A stretch of 64,000 nt of DNA from Nocardia alba NBRC 108234 (GTDB taxonomy: Bacteria; Actinomycetota; Actinomycetes; Mycobacteriales; Mycobacteriaceae), in the NCBI RefSeq assembly GCF_001612665.1, contig NZ_BDAX01000018.1:62001-126000 (forward strand). Reading direction: 5' to 3'. The position numbers were made by a program, and so were the translations under genes. Under the pieces are notes generated by a model, which was not told the origin of the DNA, ran no database searches, and saw nothing but the letters and a program-made list of their open reading frames with translations. Below, one piece after another: positions 1-9,147 of the stretch; within the stretch, counting starts at the first letter, position 1; the number at the start of each line of letters is the position of its first letter.

Positions 1-8
1 TGGCGCTC

Positions 9-1130
9 ATGGAACACCCCACGGCACTGTCTCCGGCTCTCGTCCCCGACCGTCGATCACGAATACTCGATCGCCTCACGCGCCCGATCCTGGACACGGT
101 CCTGCCTCGAATCGACTCACGCGTTCTCGCCTCGACCAGGCCGTTCACGACACCGGAGGTGATGCGCCCGCACGCCGAGTCCCGGCGATGGGCATGGACG
201 CACTACGGAGTGTTCCTCCCCGAGCTTCCCAGCCCCCACCGATACCTGAATACGATGACCTTCATCGGCGCGACAGGTGCGCTGGCTTTCGACAACGACT
301 ACCTCGCCGCCGATGACGCTCGCGACACGGCCACTGTGCTGTCGTCCACCGCCGCCGAGGGACAGCATCACTACCGCGCCTACGACGCCGGACGGGACTG
401 CTCTTTCGCCGCCGACGGCTCTCGCCTCGACTGGGGTCGCGACCTCAGCATCACCGGGGCGTATCCCTATTTCCACGTCCGCGGTCACTACGACGAGTTC
501 GACGTGAGCCTCGATATCCGGGCAACGGACCAGGTCTCATGGTTCGTCCGCACACCCTTGTACGACCATCTCAGTCTGTTCGCGACCGCCACCGGAACTC
601 TGACCGACAAAACCGGCACCGTTGCCATCGAACAGACGTTGTGCACGTTCGAATACGCCCGCTGCATGTCACCGCAATCGTTGACGGCACAGGTACTCCC
701 GACACAGCGCAAGCTCCCCGTCGACTTCTTCACCTACCAGATCATCAACCTCGACAGCTCGACACAGGTGTTGCTGACCGAGGTTCGTGCCGCCGGCGCG
801 GTCGCGTGCCGACTCGCGCATGTGCGGAGCCTCGACGGGACAACGCGCGTGTACGACGATGTCGCCATGACGGTCGTGTCCTATCGGCCGAAACCGCTGG
901 TCGATCCTCGCGGCCGCCCGATGCGTGTCCCACGACAACTGCGCTGGCGGGTGCGCGATGCGACGGGAGCACAGATCCTGATACTCGACGCCGAAGTCGA
1001 CAGCCCGCTCCGCTACGGACACGGCCGAGGCTACGTCGGCGCCTACACCTACCGAGGTACCTGGCAGGGCCGATCCTCGGTCGCGGGCAGTGGCTACATG
1101 GAATGGATCGACTGCGAATCGGGACAATGA
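9..1130 (+). CDS. DUF6670-like conserved protein
   Basis: This 373-residue protein has no signal peptide or membrane helix. It resembles the actinobacterial DUF6670 family, whose members look like beta-rich, lipocalin/AttH-type ligand-binding proteins; that placement is from memory of the family, not a search. The sequence alternates short strands and aromatic-rich loops (RYLNTMTFIGATGALAF near residue 80, GRGYVGAYTYRGTWQG near 345), consistent with a beta-barrel lipid-binding fold. The ATG at 9 gives a full-length product, but the upstream region is outside the window, so the start cannot be confirmed. Function is unknown; a role in lipid handling is only a guess. Confidence 0.7.
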   Translation: MEHPTALSPALVPDRRSRILDRLTRPILDTVLPRIDSRVLASTRPFTTPEVMRPHAESRRWAWTHYGVFLPELPSPHRYLNTMTFIGATGALAFDNDYLAADDARDTATVLSSTAAEGQHHYRAYDAGRDCSFAADGSRLDWGRDLSITGAYPYFHVRGHYDEFDVSLDIRATDQVSWFVRTPLYDHLSLFATATGTLTDKTGTVAIEQTLCTFEYARCMSPQSLTAQVLPTQRKLPVDFFTYQIINLDSSTQVLLTEVRAAGAVACRLAHVRSLDGTTRVYDDVAMTVVSYRPKPLVDPRGRPMRVPRQLRWRVRDATGAQILILDAEVDSPLRYGHGRGYVGAYTYRGTWQGRSSVAGSGYMEWIDCESGQ

Positions 1131-1218
1131 CGCCGACGCGACACGCAAGCATCGTTGTCCCGACCCGAGAATGCTCAGCGATTCGGCGACCAAGCGGGTG
1201 GTTGAGCTGTCCGCCTGC

Positions 1219-1611
1219 TCAGGGCGCGTCCAACACGCTCGCCGGAACCCCGTAGGGCAGAAACCGCACCCGTCGGCGATCGTCGGTGTTGTCGCGATGG
1301 GCGCGCAAGGCCTCGAGTTCGGTCGGAAATACCTGGTCGACGCTCGCCCGCCCGGTGTCGTCGATGCTGAAGATCGCCCACACGCCGCTGCCGGTGTCAC
1401 CGGTGGTCTCGCCCTCCGGCATCGGCGGACGTGGCTGCTCCGGCGGAAAGAACTGACTGAACAGCGACGTCAGTGAACCGATATCGCCACGATCGACGCG
1501 GTTCAGGTAATCCCCGGCTTTCCCGAGCAGGTCGCGAAGTTCGGTCCCCGCCTCGCGCAGTGCGCGTTCGAAATCGTGCGGATCGATGCCGAACGGTTCA
1601 TCGGTAGCCAT
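1219..1611 (-). CDS. Hypothetical protein (130 aa)
   Basis: A small acidic soluble protein of unrecognised family. Its N-terminal half is helical and charged (DFERALREAGTELRDLLGKAG), followed by a Pro-rich linker (PPEQPRPPMPEGE). The C-terminal half contains GVWAIFSIDDTGRASVDQVFPTE and reads like a compact alpha/beta module. The ATG at 1611 is followed by a uniform coding pattern. It is convergent with the upstream DUF6670-like gene and divergent from the F420-type oxidoreductase. No function can be assigned. Confidence 0.6.
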   Translation of the reverse strand: MATDEPFGIDPHDFERALREAGTELRDLLGKAGDYLNRVDRGDIGSLTSLFSQFFPPEQPRPPMPEGETTGDTGSGVWAIFSIDDTGRASVDQVFPTELEALRAHRDNTDDRRRVRFLPYGVPASVLDAP

Positions 1612-1793
1612 CGCATCTGCTCCTCGTGGACGAGTTGGGTGCTACGTCCCTCAGTGTCCTCGCGAAACGACTACTTCGCCACGGCGACGGCCTCGAATTC
1701 GACGCCGCCGTGGCGTCCCACGATGCGGTATGGGAATAGGAGCCGTGGCCTCGGTGTAGGAGAGATCGACTGGAGAACCCGAGAGGAGCGTTG

Positions 1794-2198
1794 ATGACGA
1801 CCACTGCCGAGGTCATTCCCGAAGAGCTTCGCGATCTGCTGGAGCGGCCCTTGTTCGCCAACCTCGCGACCGTCCGTGAAGATGGCAGCCCGCAGGTCAA
1901 CCCGATGTGGTTCGGATGGGACGGTGAGTTCATTCGCTTCACGCACACGAGCTTTCGTCGTAAGTACCGCAACGTCACAGCGACTCCGGCCGTGGCGATC
2001 TCGATCATCGACCCCGAGAATCCGTACCGGTACCTCGAGGTGCGCGGGGTGGTCGAGCGCATCGACCCGGACCCCACCGGTGCCTTCTTTCGGGAGCTGA
2101 ATCAGCGTTACGACGGCCCGTTCGGTCCTGAGCACCCGACGGATGCGCCTGATCGTGTCATTTTCGTGGTCCGGCCCACGGCCGTCGGCAAGCGCTGA
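1794..2198 (+). CDS. PPOX-class F420-dependent oxidoreductase
   Basis: A 134-residue split-barrel protein of the pyridoxamine-5'-phosphate-oxidase-like superfamily. The motif LATVREDGSPQVNPMWFGWDGEFIRF near residues 25-47 is the usual beta1-beta2 signature of actinobacterial F420H2-dependent reductases. KYRNVTATPAVAISI and YLEVRGVVERI complete the barrel. Members bind deazaflavin F420 (or FMN) and reduce small substrates, often quinones, in the cytoplasm. A TTG lies one codon upstream, but the ATG at 1794 is better spaced from the GAGAGGAG ribosome site at 1781-1788. Cofactor choice cannot be read from sequence alone. Confidence 0.85.
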   Translation: MTTTAEVIPEELRDLLERPLFANLATVREDGSPQVNPMWFGWDGEFIRFTHTSFRRKYRNVTATPAVAISIIDPENPYRYLEVRGVVERIDPDPTGAFFRELNQRYDGPFGPEHPTDAPDRVIFVVRPTAVGKR

Positions 2199-2293
2199 GC
2201 CGCACGCACCTCCGGGCGGCGCGCTCGCGCGCGCGTCGGGCGGGTGCGCCGCCACGGTCGCAGCATCCTGAACCGGATATCTAGGCTCTGCCC

Positions 2294-2629
2294 ATGACCG
2301 TGGTGCGCTCGATCCTGCTGTTCGTCCTCGCTGCGATCGCCGAGATCGGCGGGGCTTGGCTGGTCTGGCAAGGAGTGCGTGAGCATCGTGGGTGGGCATG
2401 GATCGGTGCCGGAGTCGTCGCCCTGGGGATCTACGGTTTCGTCGCGACGTTGCAGCCCGATGCCAACTTCGGACGCATACTGGCCGCCTATGGTGGTGTG
2501 TTCGTCGCCGGATCGCTGCTGTGGGGAATGGCCCTGGACGGTTTCCGCCCTGACCGGTGGGACGTAATCGGCGCGGTGATCTGCTTGGTCGGTGTCGCGA
2601 TCATCATGTACGCGCCGCGCCACACCTGA
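2294..2629 (+). CDS. YnfA/UPF0060 small membrane protein
   Basis: A 111-residue integral membrane protein with four predicted helices and the YnfA family pattern: FVLAAIAEIGGAWLVWQGVRE in helix 1, ALGIYGFVATLQPDANFGRILAAYGGVF in the middle, and DGFRPDRWDVIGAVICLVGVAIIMYAPR at the C-terminus. Length and motifs match the family across bacteria. YnfA proteins resemble small-multidrug-resistance transporters and some have been linked to efflux, but the substrate is not established here. It stands alone between two hypothetical genes. Confidence 0.9.
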   Translation: MTVVRSILLFVLAAIAEIGGAWLVWQGVREHRGWAWIGAGVVALGIYGFVATLQPDANFGRILAAYGGVFVAGSLLWGMALDGFRPDRWDVIGAVICLVGVAIIMYAPRHT

Positions 2630-2695
2630 TCGAGAGCAACCGACTCGCACGGGCGAACCCGGAATCATCCCAACCAGTGACCGATAGCGGCTCGT

Positions 2696-2995
2696 TCACT
2701 TCTCTTCGATCTCGGCCAGAACGTATCGGTTCGGCGCGAAGACTGGTGCGGTTGGCGGCTCGCCGTCGGTGCTCGTAAACCAGACGAGATCGATATACGC
2801 ATGGTCGGGAAGCCCGTCGAGGGCCGCGAGTGAGATCTCGATGGTTCCGCCGCTCGGAAGTGGGACCGGGCCACGGACGCCGCCGAACTGCTCTCGCCAT
2901 TGCGCGAGCGTGCGCCCACCCGGCCGATCGGGCATTTCTCGCAATGTCTCCTCGTCATACTGCACGACACTCGCGACTATCCACGTTCTCGCCAC
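2696..2995 (-). CDS. Hypothetical protein (99 aa)
   Basis: A small soluble protein of unrecognised family. The GTG start at 2995 is preceded on the minus strand by a GGAGGGGG ribosome site, which supports translation. The sequence begins RTWIVASVVQYDEETLREMPDRPGG and ends with a beta-rich part containing YIDLVWFTSTDGEPPTAPVF. No signal peptide or membrane helix is visible. It is divergent from the following DUF3592 gene. Confidence 0.55.
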   Translation of the reverse strand: MARTWIVASVVQYDEETLREMPDRPGGRTLAQWREQFGGVRGPVPLPSGGTIEISLAALDGLPDHAYIDLVWFTSTDGEPPTAPVFAPNRYVLAEIEEK

Positions 2996-3163
2996 GACAC
3001 CCCCTCCGATTCCGCCCCATAAGACGCCGCCCGCCTTCAGTCCAGCGCCCCTTTGCCAAGAATGCTACCGACGCACAACGGACCAGGAGGATGTACTGCG
3101 ATCGCGGTGGTCGACTTCTTGCCCGAGGGACCTGTCAGCTTCACCTCAGATCCATATCCTGCT

Positions 3164-3712
3164 GTGGTGCACGATTTCTGGGACTACACGGGCGCCGCTG
3201 CAGTGGTCCTGTTCGGGGTCGGACAGCTCTTCATCGGCATCGCGATCCTCTGGCGGACCATCGAGCGCGCGACGCTGTGGATGCGAGGGCACCACGCGCG
3301 CGCCACCATCACCTCGATCGACGAGGAGAGCGACTCCGAAGGCCATCGCATCTACAGATCCACCGTCGAATTCCTCGCCGCGACCGGAGAACCCCGACGC
3401 ATCGCGCTGGCCGACACGGTGACGGGCCGTCCCCGCATCGGTGCGCGGATCACCGTGGTCTACCGGCCCAACGATCCCGAGCACGTAGACGCCCTCGGCA
3501 TCGCGAAGGGCGTCGGCCATCTCATCGCGGTCCCGATCCTGGTCGTCGTGGGGGTGGCGGCCATCGTCTTACCCATCGCGTACCTGCTCGGTCTCGACGG
3601 TGTGCTGGCGTGGAGCGAACAGGCCCTCGCCGACACGATCGACCGGCTCGACAAAGCCATCAGCGGCCCGCTGGGCAGACTCCAACGACTCCTCATGGAC
3701 TGGTTCGGCTGA
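3164..3712 (+). CDS. DUF3592-type membrane protein
   Basis: A membrane protein of about 182 residues with two helices flanking an extracytoplasmic beta-domain, as in DUF3592 proteins. Helix 1 is AAAVVLFGVGQLFIGIAILW, the middle domain contains HHARATITSIDEESDSEGHRIY and RIGARITVVYRPNDPEHVDA, and helix 2 is LIAVPILVVVGVAAIVLPIAY. The frame is open from a TTG at 3053, but I prefer the tandem GTG codons at 3164/3167 because the first helix follows immediately and residues before them look non-conserved. Function of the family is unknown. Confidence 0.7.
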   Translation: MVHDFWDYTGAAAVVLFGVGQLFIGIAILWRTIERATLWMRGHHARATITSIDEESDSEGHRIYRSTVEFLAATGEPRRIALADTVTGRPRIGARITVVYRPNDPEHVDALGIAKGVGHLIAVPILVVVGVAAIVLPIAYLLGLDGVLAWSEQALADTIDRLDKAISGPLGRLQRLLMDWFG

Positions 3713-3846
3713 CGGTCGACCCGGCTGTCAGAATGCTGAACGCCCTTCGCCCGCAATGTATTCGGAGCGTGCGCGATCGACTGAATCGCCCTCGCGCAGG
3801 CTTGAAGCGAGCCGATGGTCGGCGTATCAGAGCGTCCACGTGGCGG

Positions 3847-4206
3847 TCACGAGGCGAAGTCCGGGCACAGATTCGTGGTCGCGGCACTGACGAACAGCGG
3901 TCCATGATCGAATTGGTAAGTCTGCTCCACCGCGGTTGTCTCGTCCAGAACGGACACGCCGCCACGCAGGTGCTCACAGGTCGCGTGGCCCGCGGCGACC
4001 ATCTCCTTCGCAGACTTCCCCGGCAGGGTCGCGTCGTTGATCTTGATCTCCTCGAGAAACGACGCTTCGACAGCGCTGATCTCGGCTGCTTCGGCGGTGC
4101 GGGGCCCGGTTGTCGGGTCGCAACCCGCGACCGCGGCCCCGAGCACCACGACAGCCAGACTGACTACTACCACGTTGGCACGCAATTGAATTCGCCCTGC
4201 AAACAT
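3847..4206 (-). CDS. DUF732-like lipoprotein
   Basis: A small exported lipoprotein of about 119 residues. The N-terminus has a basic n-region, a hydrophobic stretch and a lipobox ending AVAGC, predicting diacylglyceryl attachment and anchoring to the outer face of the membrane. The mature part carries LPGKSAKEMVAAGHATCEHLRGG and a late Cys, the pattern of the DUF732 proteins common in mycobacteria and nocardiae. The frame is open to 4242, but the ATG at 4206 has an AGGGG site upstream and puts the signal peptide at the N-terminus. Function unknown. Confidence 0.75.
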   Translation of the reverse strand: MFAGRIQLRANVVVVSLAVVVLGAAVAGCDPTTGPRTAEAAEISAVEASFLEEIKINDATLPGKSAKEMVAAGHATCEHLRGGVSVLDETTAVEQTYQFDHGPLFVSAATTNLCPDFAS

Positions 4207-4475
4207 CGTGCTGCCCCTGATCTCCAGCAGAGGGATCAACAACCTCGATCGATCCTCTCCGACACCGTTTCCGGTGTGACATCAACGATCCCGCAGCAAG
4301 CGATCGGCCGAAACCCACCCAAGGGTTCGCGCAACCCAACCTCTGGGCGCATCACCGCTCTCCGCTTCTGAGCCGGTTGCGCTGTGCGTCCGTCCCCGCC
4401 TTGTCGATCGCTGAATCGTTCCTGAATCAGCGCCGGACGAAGGATAGGTCAGCGAATCGGCGATAGCCTCAGGCA

Positions 4476-4916
4476 ATGACCGACAACGATCAGCCTGCCG
4501 AACGTCACCGCCGCCCCGACGGCGTCGACGCGGCGACCGTGACAGCGGTAGGCAAACTGTCGGAGGCCTTGGAGACCACCGAACGAGCCCGCGGGCACCT
4601 CTACAGCTTTCACCAGCTCACCGGCGGTGCCGACCTCGCGCTCGGGGACGCCGTACGGATGCTGCGAGAGGCCGGCCACCATCAGCTCGCCGAGAAACTC
4701 GCCGACGAGCTGATCGGCCGCAACGTGATAGCGGGACGGTGGACCTTCCAGGTCGTCGAGGACTACGACGAGGGCTACTACGCACAGTTCCGCCGGATCG
4801 AGCGCGAGATCCGCAACGAGCTCGTCGACGGCCGCACCCACCTCTACGAGGCGCAGATGAAAGAAGCCCGCCGCTCCCACGGCCGTCCCGGCCACGAGGC
4901 ACAACCCGAGGGCTAG
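4476..4916 (+). CDS. Conserved hypothetical protein (146 aa)
   Basis: A soluble, highly charged, largely helical protein. The recognisable stretch is SEALETTERARGHLYSFHQLTGGADLALGDAVRMLREAGH followed by IGRNVIAGRWTFQVVEDYDEGYYAQF. I recall similar uncharacterised proteins in mycobacteria and nocardiae but cannot name a family. Amphipathic helices suggest a helical bundle. It is a single gene with no co-directional partner close by. Confidence 0.65.
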   Translation: MTDNDQPAERHRRPDGVDAATVTAVGKLSEALETTERARGHLYSFHQLTGGADLALGDAVRMLREAGHHQLAEKLADELIGRNVIAGRWTFQVVEDYDEGYYAQFRRIEREIRNELVDGRTHLYEAQMKEARRSHGRPGHEAQPEG

Positions 4917-5157
4917 CCATGTCAGCGGCGTAAGGACCGGCCCTCGTCGTTCCGGTCATGAGGGATTGCGATGACTTCCGTTCACCCGGACGCCACGGTC
5001 CGGCCGGTGAAAGACTCGGGTTCGTCCGCACAGGCTCGCCGAAGCCGAACCGGTGTCGATCGAGGCGACAGCGATGCAGTGGCGAACACATTGCACTGCT
5101 GTGGAATTCATGACCCTACCGGGCTCGACAGTCGTCACGATGTCATCTACTCTCACT

Positions 5158-5177
5158 TTAGTTAGTTGACTAACTAA
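5158..5177. promoter_or_regulatory. Inverted-repeat operator upstream of the haloalkane dehalogenase
   Basis: TTAGTTAGTTGACTAACTAA is an 18/20 inverted repeat with only the central two bases asymmetric. It lies 41 bp before the dehalogenase ATG at 5219. Its form is typical of a TetR- or MarR-family operator. No regulator gene is adjacent, so the repressor must be encoded elsewhere. The rest of the 302-bp gap from 4917 shows nothing else I can interpret. Confidence 0.6.
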
Positions 5178-5218
5178 TGCCGACGGTAGTCGGCTCCCGA
5201 TGTGCAGAGGAACCACCC

Positions 5219-6073
5219 ATGGGCGCAATCCCCGTACTCGACTCGACCATGCACCACCGAGAAGTCGGCGAAGGAGTGCCTATCGTGTTCCTGCACGGCA
5301 ACCCGACTTCGTCCTACCTGTGGCGAAATGTGCTGCCCGCCATCGGTTCAGGCCGACTGCTCGCACCAGACCTGATCGGCATGGGCGATTCGGGCAAGCC
5401 GCCCATCGACTACACCTTCGCCGACCACGCCCGCTATCTCGATGCCTGGTTCGACGCGCTCGAACTCGGCGACGTCGTGCTCGTAGGCCACGATTGGGGT
5501 GGCGCACTGGCTTTCGACTGGGCCGCCCGACACCCGGGCAGAGTGCGTGGTGTCGCGTTCACCGAGACCATCGTCAAACCGATGAGCTGGGCGGAGTTTC
5601 CCGAAGCGGGCCGGGAACTGTGGCGGGCCATTCGGACCGACGGCGTCGGCGAATCCATGTTCCTCGACGATTCGTTCGTGGAGCAAGGTCTGTCCGCCAT
5701 CTCCGACCGCCTCACCCCCGCCGATCTGCGGATCTACCAGCGCCCGTATCCCACCCGGGACAGCCGGATCCCGTTGCTGCGCTGGGCCCGTTCGATGCCG
5801 TTGGAAGGCACTCCTGTCGATGTCGTCTCCCGCGCCGAAACCTACGACCGATGGCTGGCGGCCAGCGCGGAGGTGCCCAAGCTGATGGTGAACTTCACTC
5901 CGGCTTACGGCGCGATGACCGAGCCCGCGGTGGTCGAGTGGTGTGCGAACACGATCTCCGCGCTCGAGATCCACCGATTCGACGAGATCGCCGGCCACCA
6001 CACTCCCGAGGACCAGCCAGTCCTCCTCGCCGCCGCGATCTCCGAATGGCTCGACCGCCACCACCTCCGCTGA
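5219..6073 (+). CDS. dhaA: Haloalkane dehalogenase-like alpha/beta hydrolase
   Basis: A 284-residue alpha/beta hydrolase close to the haloalkane dehalogenase family, which hydrolyses carbon-halogen bonds to an alcohol and halide. The oxyanion motif HGNPTSSYLWRN is near residue 27, the nucleophile elbow GHDWGGA near 95 carries Asp as in dehalogenases rather than Ser, and the catalytic His lies in AGHHTPEDQP near 262. WAEFPEAGRELWRAIRT is in the cap region. The ATG at 5219 follows an AGAGGA site; the in-frame ATG at 5177 overlaps the operator and is less likely. Substrate range cannot be inferred; some relatives are luciferase-like monooxygenases. Confidence 0.85.
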   Translation: MGAIPVLDSTMHHREVGEGVPIVFLHGNPTSSYLWRNVLPAIGSGRLLAPDLIGMGDSGKPPIDYTFADHARYLDAWFDALELGDVVLVGHDWGGALAFDWAARHPGRVRGVAFTETIVKPMSWAEFPEAGRELWRAIRTDGVGESMFLDDSFVEQGLSAISDRLTPADLRIYQRPYPTRDSRIPLLRWARSMPLEGTPVDVVSRAETYDRWLAASAEVPKLMVNFTPAYGAMTEPAVVEWCANTISALEIHRFDEIAGHHTPEDQPVLLAAAISEWLDRHHLR

Positions 6074-6419
6074 GCCGCCTCCGGTCATCCCTGAATCGCG
6101 GACAGCCCATCCGTGAGCACCCCGGTCTCGACCTCTCGGAGCTGATGTCGAGGCAGAAAGCGGTACGCCGAGGCAGCGATGAAAGCGAAACCGACTGCCG
6201 TGATGGCAATGCCGATCCGTGCACCCGGCACCGGGTCCGTTCGGACCGAGCACAGTCCTGATATCGCACCGCGGTCTCGGGCGCTGGACTCGCCTTGATC
6301 GCGGCCGCGCCCGGCGAGAATCCCTGACCGGAAACGACTTTCGAGTTTCCTGCCGGGTTGCGCCAAAAGCGACGCATCGTAAGTTTCATCACATAATCTT
6401 GGGACCCGGGACATGATAG
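6074..6419. other. Gap with a possible membrane-protein remnant
   Basis: No convincing gene. On the minus strand, 6085-6231 could encode 48 residues with one hydrophobic helix (ARIGIAITAVGFAFIAASAYRF) and a polar tail, resembling the C-terminal end of a small DUF202-like membrane protein. There is no ribosome site or upstream half, so it may be a decayed gene or chance. Confidence 0.3.
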
Positions 6420-6608
6420 TTGCCGGGTGGGACCGCTGCGCAGAGCGGCGGTTCTCGATGTTCGGTCGGCCTGCGCGTCGTGCCCGTATACCGAGAAGGG
6501 CTCGATTCCGATGACGGACATCTCTTGCGCGCCATACCCGGGCCTTGCCCCGGTGCTGTCGCCTCGGCCGCGACGATCAGCGTGGTCGGCGCGCCCCCAC
6601 CTGCACCG

Positions 6609-6938
6609 GTGAGCCCCACCCGACCCCAACCGTCATTGCCCGCGACACCGCGCGCCGGGCGTCGTGCCGGTGCCCCCACCAGTGCCCGCGCCGGCCTGCG
6701 GCGCCCGCCGCCACCACCGGCGGCTGGGCCGACCTCGGTATCGGCCGAACCGATCGGGGTCGTCGTGCGAGAGATCCTGAACTATTTCGAGAAGTGCCCT
6801 CGGTGCGGCTATGCCGCCCAAGCCACGATCACCGACTACCGATTCGCGACCGGACGGGTCGAATCCCTCTTCCATGCCAGCTGTGCGTCGCCCTGCGGCT
6901 GGCAGGACACCCGCAGCGAAACCCCGGTGCACGCCTAA
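6609..6938 (+). CDS. Small zinc-ribbon-like hypothetical protein
   Basis: The frame is open from 6420, but the first part is low-complexity Pro/Ala/Arg sequence and the start is uncertain; the GTG at 6609 is a reasonable choice, giving about 109 residues. The C-terminal 50 residues look folded: VREILNYFEKCPRCGYAAQA, then a CASPCGW pair. The two Cys pairs are spaced like a treble-clef or zinc-ribbon knuckle, so metal binding is inferred. No neighbour suggests a role. Confidence 0.5.
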   Translation: MSPTRPQPSLPATPRAGRRAGAPTSARAGLRRPPPPPAAGPTSVSAEPIGVVVREILNYFEKCPRCGYAAQATITDYRFATGRVESLFHASCASPCGWQDTRSETPVHA

Positions 6939-7089
6939 CGGTCCAGCTGCCCTACCGGTCCGGACGGCCGGAAACACGGATCGTGGTCCTGCGTCGAGGA
7001 CCCCCGCGTCGCGAAACGGCTTGTAGCCCTTGACCGGAGGACGGTTTTCGTCAAGGGGCTGGAGACTCCGGAGAGTATCCTGCTCGGGT

Positions 7090-7581
7090 ATGCGGTGGGG
7101 TAGGAATCGGCACGCGATGGCTGCGGTTCTGTGGAGTTGCGTGTTCGCGGGACTGCACCTGTTCTGGGCCCTGGGCGGGTCTGTGGGGCTTGCGTCGTCA
7201 GCCGGCTCGGATTTGGCGGTTCGTCGGCCGCCGCTGTTCGTTGCTGCAGGCCTGTGGGGCGTGGCTGTTGCGCTCCTGGCTGGTGCGGTGTTCGTCGGTG
7301 TGGCAGCAGTCGGAAGTGTGCCGCGCCGGTATCGCCGAGTGATGGCGTGGATGATCGGACTTGCGGGACTGGTGTTGCTGGCGCGAGGTGTCTTGGTCGA
7401 GATAGCGCTGGCCGTGGACGTGGGCGGTATCCGTGGCGAGGTGGGTCCGCACCAAACCTGGTGGAGCCTGGTGCTGTGGAATCCTTGGTTCATGTTCGGT
7501 GGTGTGTTGTTCATCGGAGCAGGTCTGCGTATTGCGAGGGTCTGGCTCGGCGACGCTGTGACGCCCTCGACGCGAGGCTGA
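7090..7581 (+). CDS. DUF3995 membrane protein
   Basis: A 163-residue membrane protein with four predicted helices: a first helix including VLWSCVFAGLHLFWALGG, then PLFVAAGLWGVAVALLAGAVF, MAWMIGLAGLVLLARGVLVE, and a final WWSLVLWNPWFMFGGVLFIGAGL. The WNPWFMFGGVLF motif near the C-terminus is characteristic of DUF3995 proteins, whose function is unknown. The ATG at 7090 begins shortly before helix 1. It is convergent with the lipase gene downstream. Confidence 0.8.
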   Translation: MRWGRNRHAMAAVLWSCVFAGLHLFWALGGSVGLASSAGSDLAVRRPPLFVAAGLWGVAVALLAGAVFVGVAAVGSVPRRYRRVMAWMIGLAGLVLLARGVLVEIALAVDVGGIRGEVGPHQTWWSLVLWNPWFMFGGVLFIGAGLRIARVWLGDAVTPSTRG

Positions 7582-7617
7582 GAACCGAGGCATCCGGTTT
7601 CCGTTCACCTCGTGGGG

Positions 7618-8970
7618 TCAGGGCACCGGGGTGGGCGCGAGATCGTCGCCGGGCCCGACTGTCGCGCACGTGTTGCCCGGCGCGGCCCCGGCGAACCGGC
7701 TGGTGAAGAACTGGGCGGCCTGTGCCTGGAACGGGAGAAACGCCGCACTGTGCGTCGAGCCACCGAATTCGACGAAAGTCACCTCGACACCGCGTGAGCA
7801 GTATTCGTGGGCGAGTCCCTCGACGTCACCGGCGATCATGACTCCGTCCCCGATTCCGTCGGCATTGCCCACGGCGAGAAGTACGGGCACCCTCGGCGTT
7901 CCGAAGTTTCCCATGATGTTGTCGTCGATCGCCGACACGATGCTGGGTACTTCGAGCAGGGATGTGTACGGAGCGCGGACCATCGACTCGTCGGTCAGGC
8001 CCGGGTATTTGGAGGCGAAGGCGTTGATGCACTGGGTGCTCACGGTGTCGACGATCTGCTGCCCTTGATCGGAGAGAAACGCCGCGGTGTCGAGGTCGTA
8101 GGCGCGTTGATAGGCGACGATCAACGCCGGGATGACACCCGCCCAGTCACGAGAACCACTGACGTAGGGCAGATTGTGAGCGAGATCGACCGGCAGGCCG
8201 CCCGCGGCGGCGCCGATGATGTTCAGCTCCGGCGCGTAGGTGGGGGCCACCTCCGCACCCCACTGCGTCGGCACCGAACCGCCCGAGTATCCCGCCAGAC
8301 CGACCGGTGTCGAGGCGGGCAGACCGAGGACGGCCTCGGCGGCGCGGATGCCGTCGAGGGCGGCGTACCCGGACTGTCGACCGATGGTCCACTGAAGGTC
8401 GGGCCCCTCGTAGTCGGGCACGACGACGGTGTACCCGGCCGCGAGGTACCCGGTGATCACGCTCTGCTCGAAGGTTGCGGCCTCACTGAATGCGCCGTTG
8501 CCGGTCAGCGTGTAGGAGGGGTCGCACTCGGAACCGAGCGCGTCGTAGGCCATGTGATACGAGAGCAGCTTCACCGGCCCGGAGTTCGGCACCAACGGGC
8601 GCAGCACCGTCGCGACCGTGATCATCGGCTCGCCCTGCTGGTCGGTGGTTCGGTACAGCACCTGAACACTGGTGATCGGTGTCGCCAGCTCGTGGAAACC
8701 GAACGACATCGGGCGAGTGCGCAGGACGGCGCCGGGCGCGATGTCGCTCGTCGGTGCATCGTAGGTATAGAAGGGATCAGCGGACGGCAGGGGAACGAAG
8801 GGAACACCCGGTGGCTGCGCCGCGGCCGAACCCATCGCGATGCCGAACAACAGGACTGCCACAGCGGCCGCGCTGCGCCACGCCGAACGAGCGACGTTGT
8901 CCGCGACCGTGCGCGAGACAACGTCACGTTCCTCGGGCGAGAGGACCTCGGGGTGAGCGATCAGAGACAC
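7618..8970 (-). CDS. Secreted lipase (LIP family)
   Basis: An exported lipase/esterase of about 450 residues. Residues 28-52 (ARSAWRSAAAVAVLLFGIAM, then GSAAA) form a signal peptide with an unusually long polar n-region. The catalytic Ser is in LAGYSGGSVPTQW, the acid probably in VGNADGIGD and the His in GGSTHSAAF, the layout of the fungal/actinobacterial secretory lipase family. It should cleave acyl esters at the cell surface. The frame extends to 9021, but the GTG at 8970 has a strong GGAAGGAG site six bases upstream. A paralogue lies at 36091-37371. Confidence 0.85.
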   Translation of the reverse strand: MSLIAHPEVLSPEERDVVSRTVADNVARSAWRSAAAVAVLLFGIAMGSAAAQPPGVPFVPLPSADPFYTYDAPTSDIAPGAVLRTRPMSFGFHELATPITSVQVLYRTTDQQGEPMITVATVLRPLVPNSGPVKLLSYHMAYDALGSECDPSYTLTGNGAFSEAATFEQSVITGYLAAGYTVVVPDYEGPDLQWTIGRQSGYAALDGIRAAEAVLGLPASTPVGLAGYSGGSVPTQWGAEVAPTYAPELNIIGAAAGGLPVDLAHNLPYVSGSRDWAGVIPALIVAYQRAYDLDTAAFLSDQGQQIVDTVSTQCINAFASKYPGLTDESMVRAPYTSLLEVPSIVSAIDDNIMGNFGTPRVPVLLAVGNADGIGDGVMIAGDVEGLAHEYCSRGVEVTFVEFGGSTHSAAFLPFQAQAAQFFTSRFAGAAPGNTCATVGPGDDLAPTPVP

Positions 8971-9147
8971 CAACTGCTCCTTCCCACCGCCGAGGCAGAC
9001 CTCGGTACCAGCCGCGATCATGATCGCGCGCGAGGTTTGCGGGCAGTCGGTTGTTACACGAGTTGAAAACCGCTGATCACGGATTATGCCTCTTCAGCCG
9101 GCTTCCGTTCGGCAACTCGCGCGCGGGCGGTGTCCTCGCGATCGCCG

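Noticed and set aside
2830..4371. 513-codon plus-strand frame
   Set aside because: Arg/His/Pro-rich translation typical of a shadow frame; it covers the DUF3592 gene in another frame and the lipoprotein on the other strand.
7807..9066. 419-codon plus-strand frame opposite the lipase
   Set aside because: Antisense shadow of the lipase gene with no domain or ribosome site; the lipase shows signal peptide and catalytic motifs.
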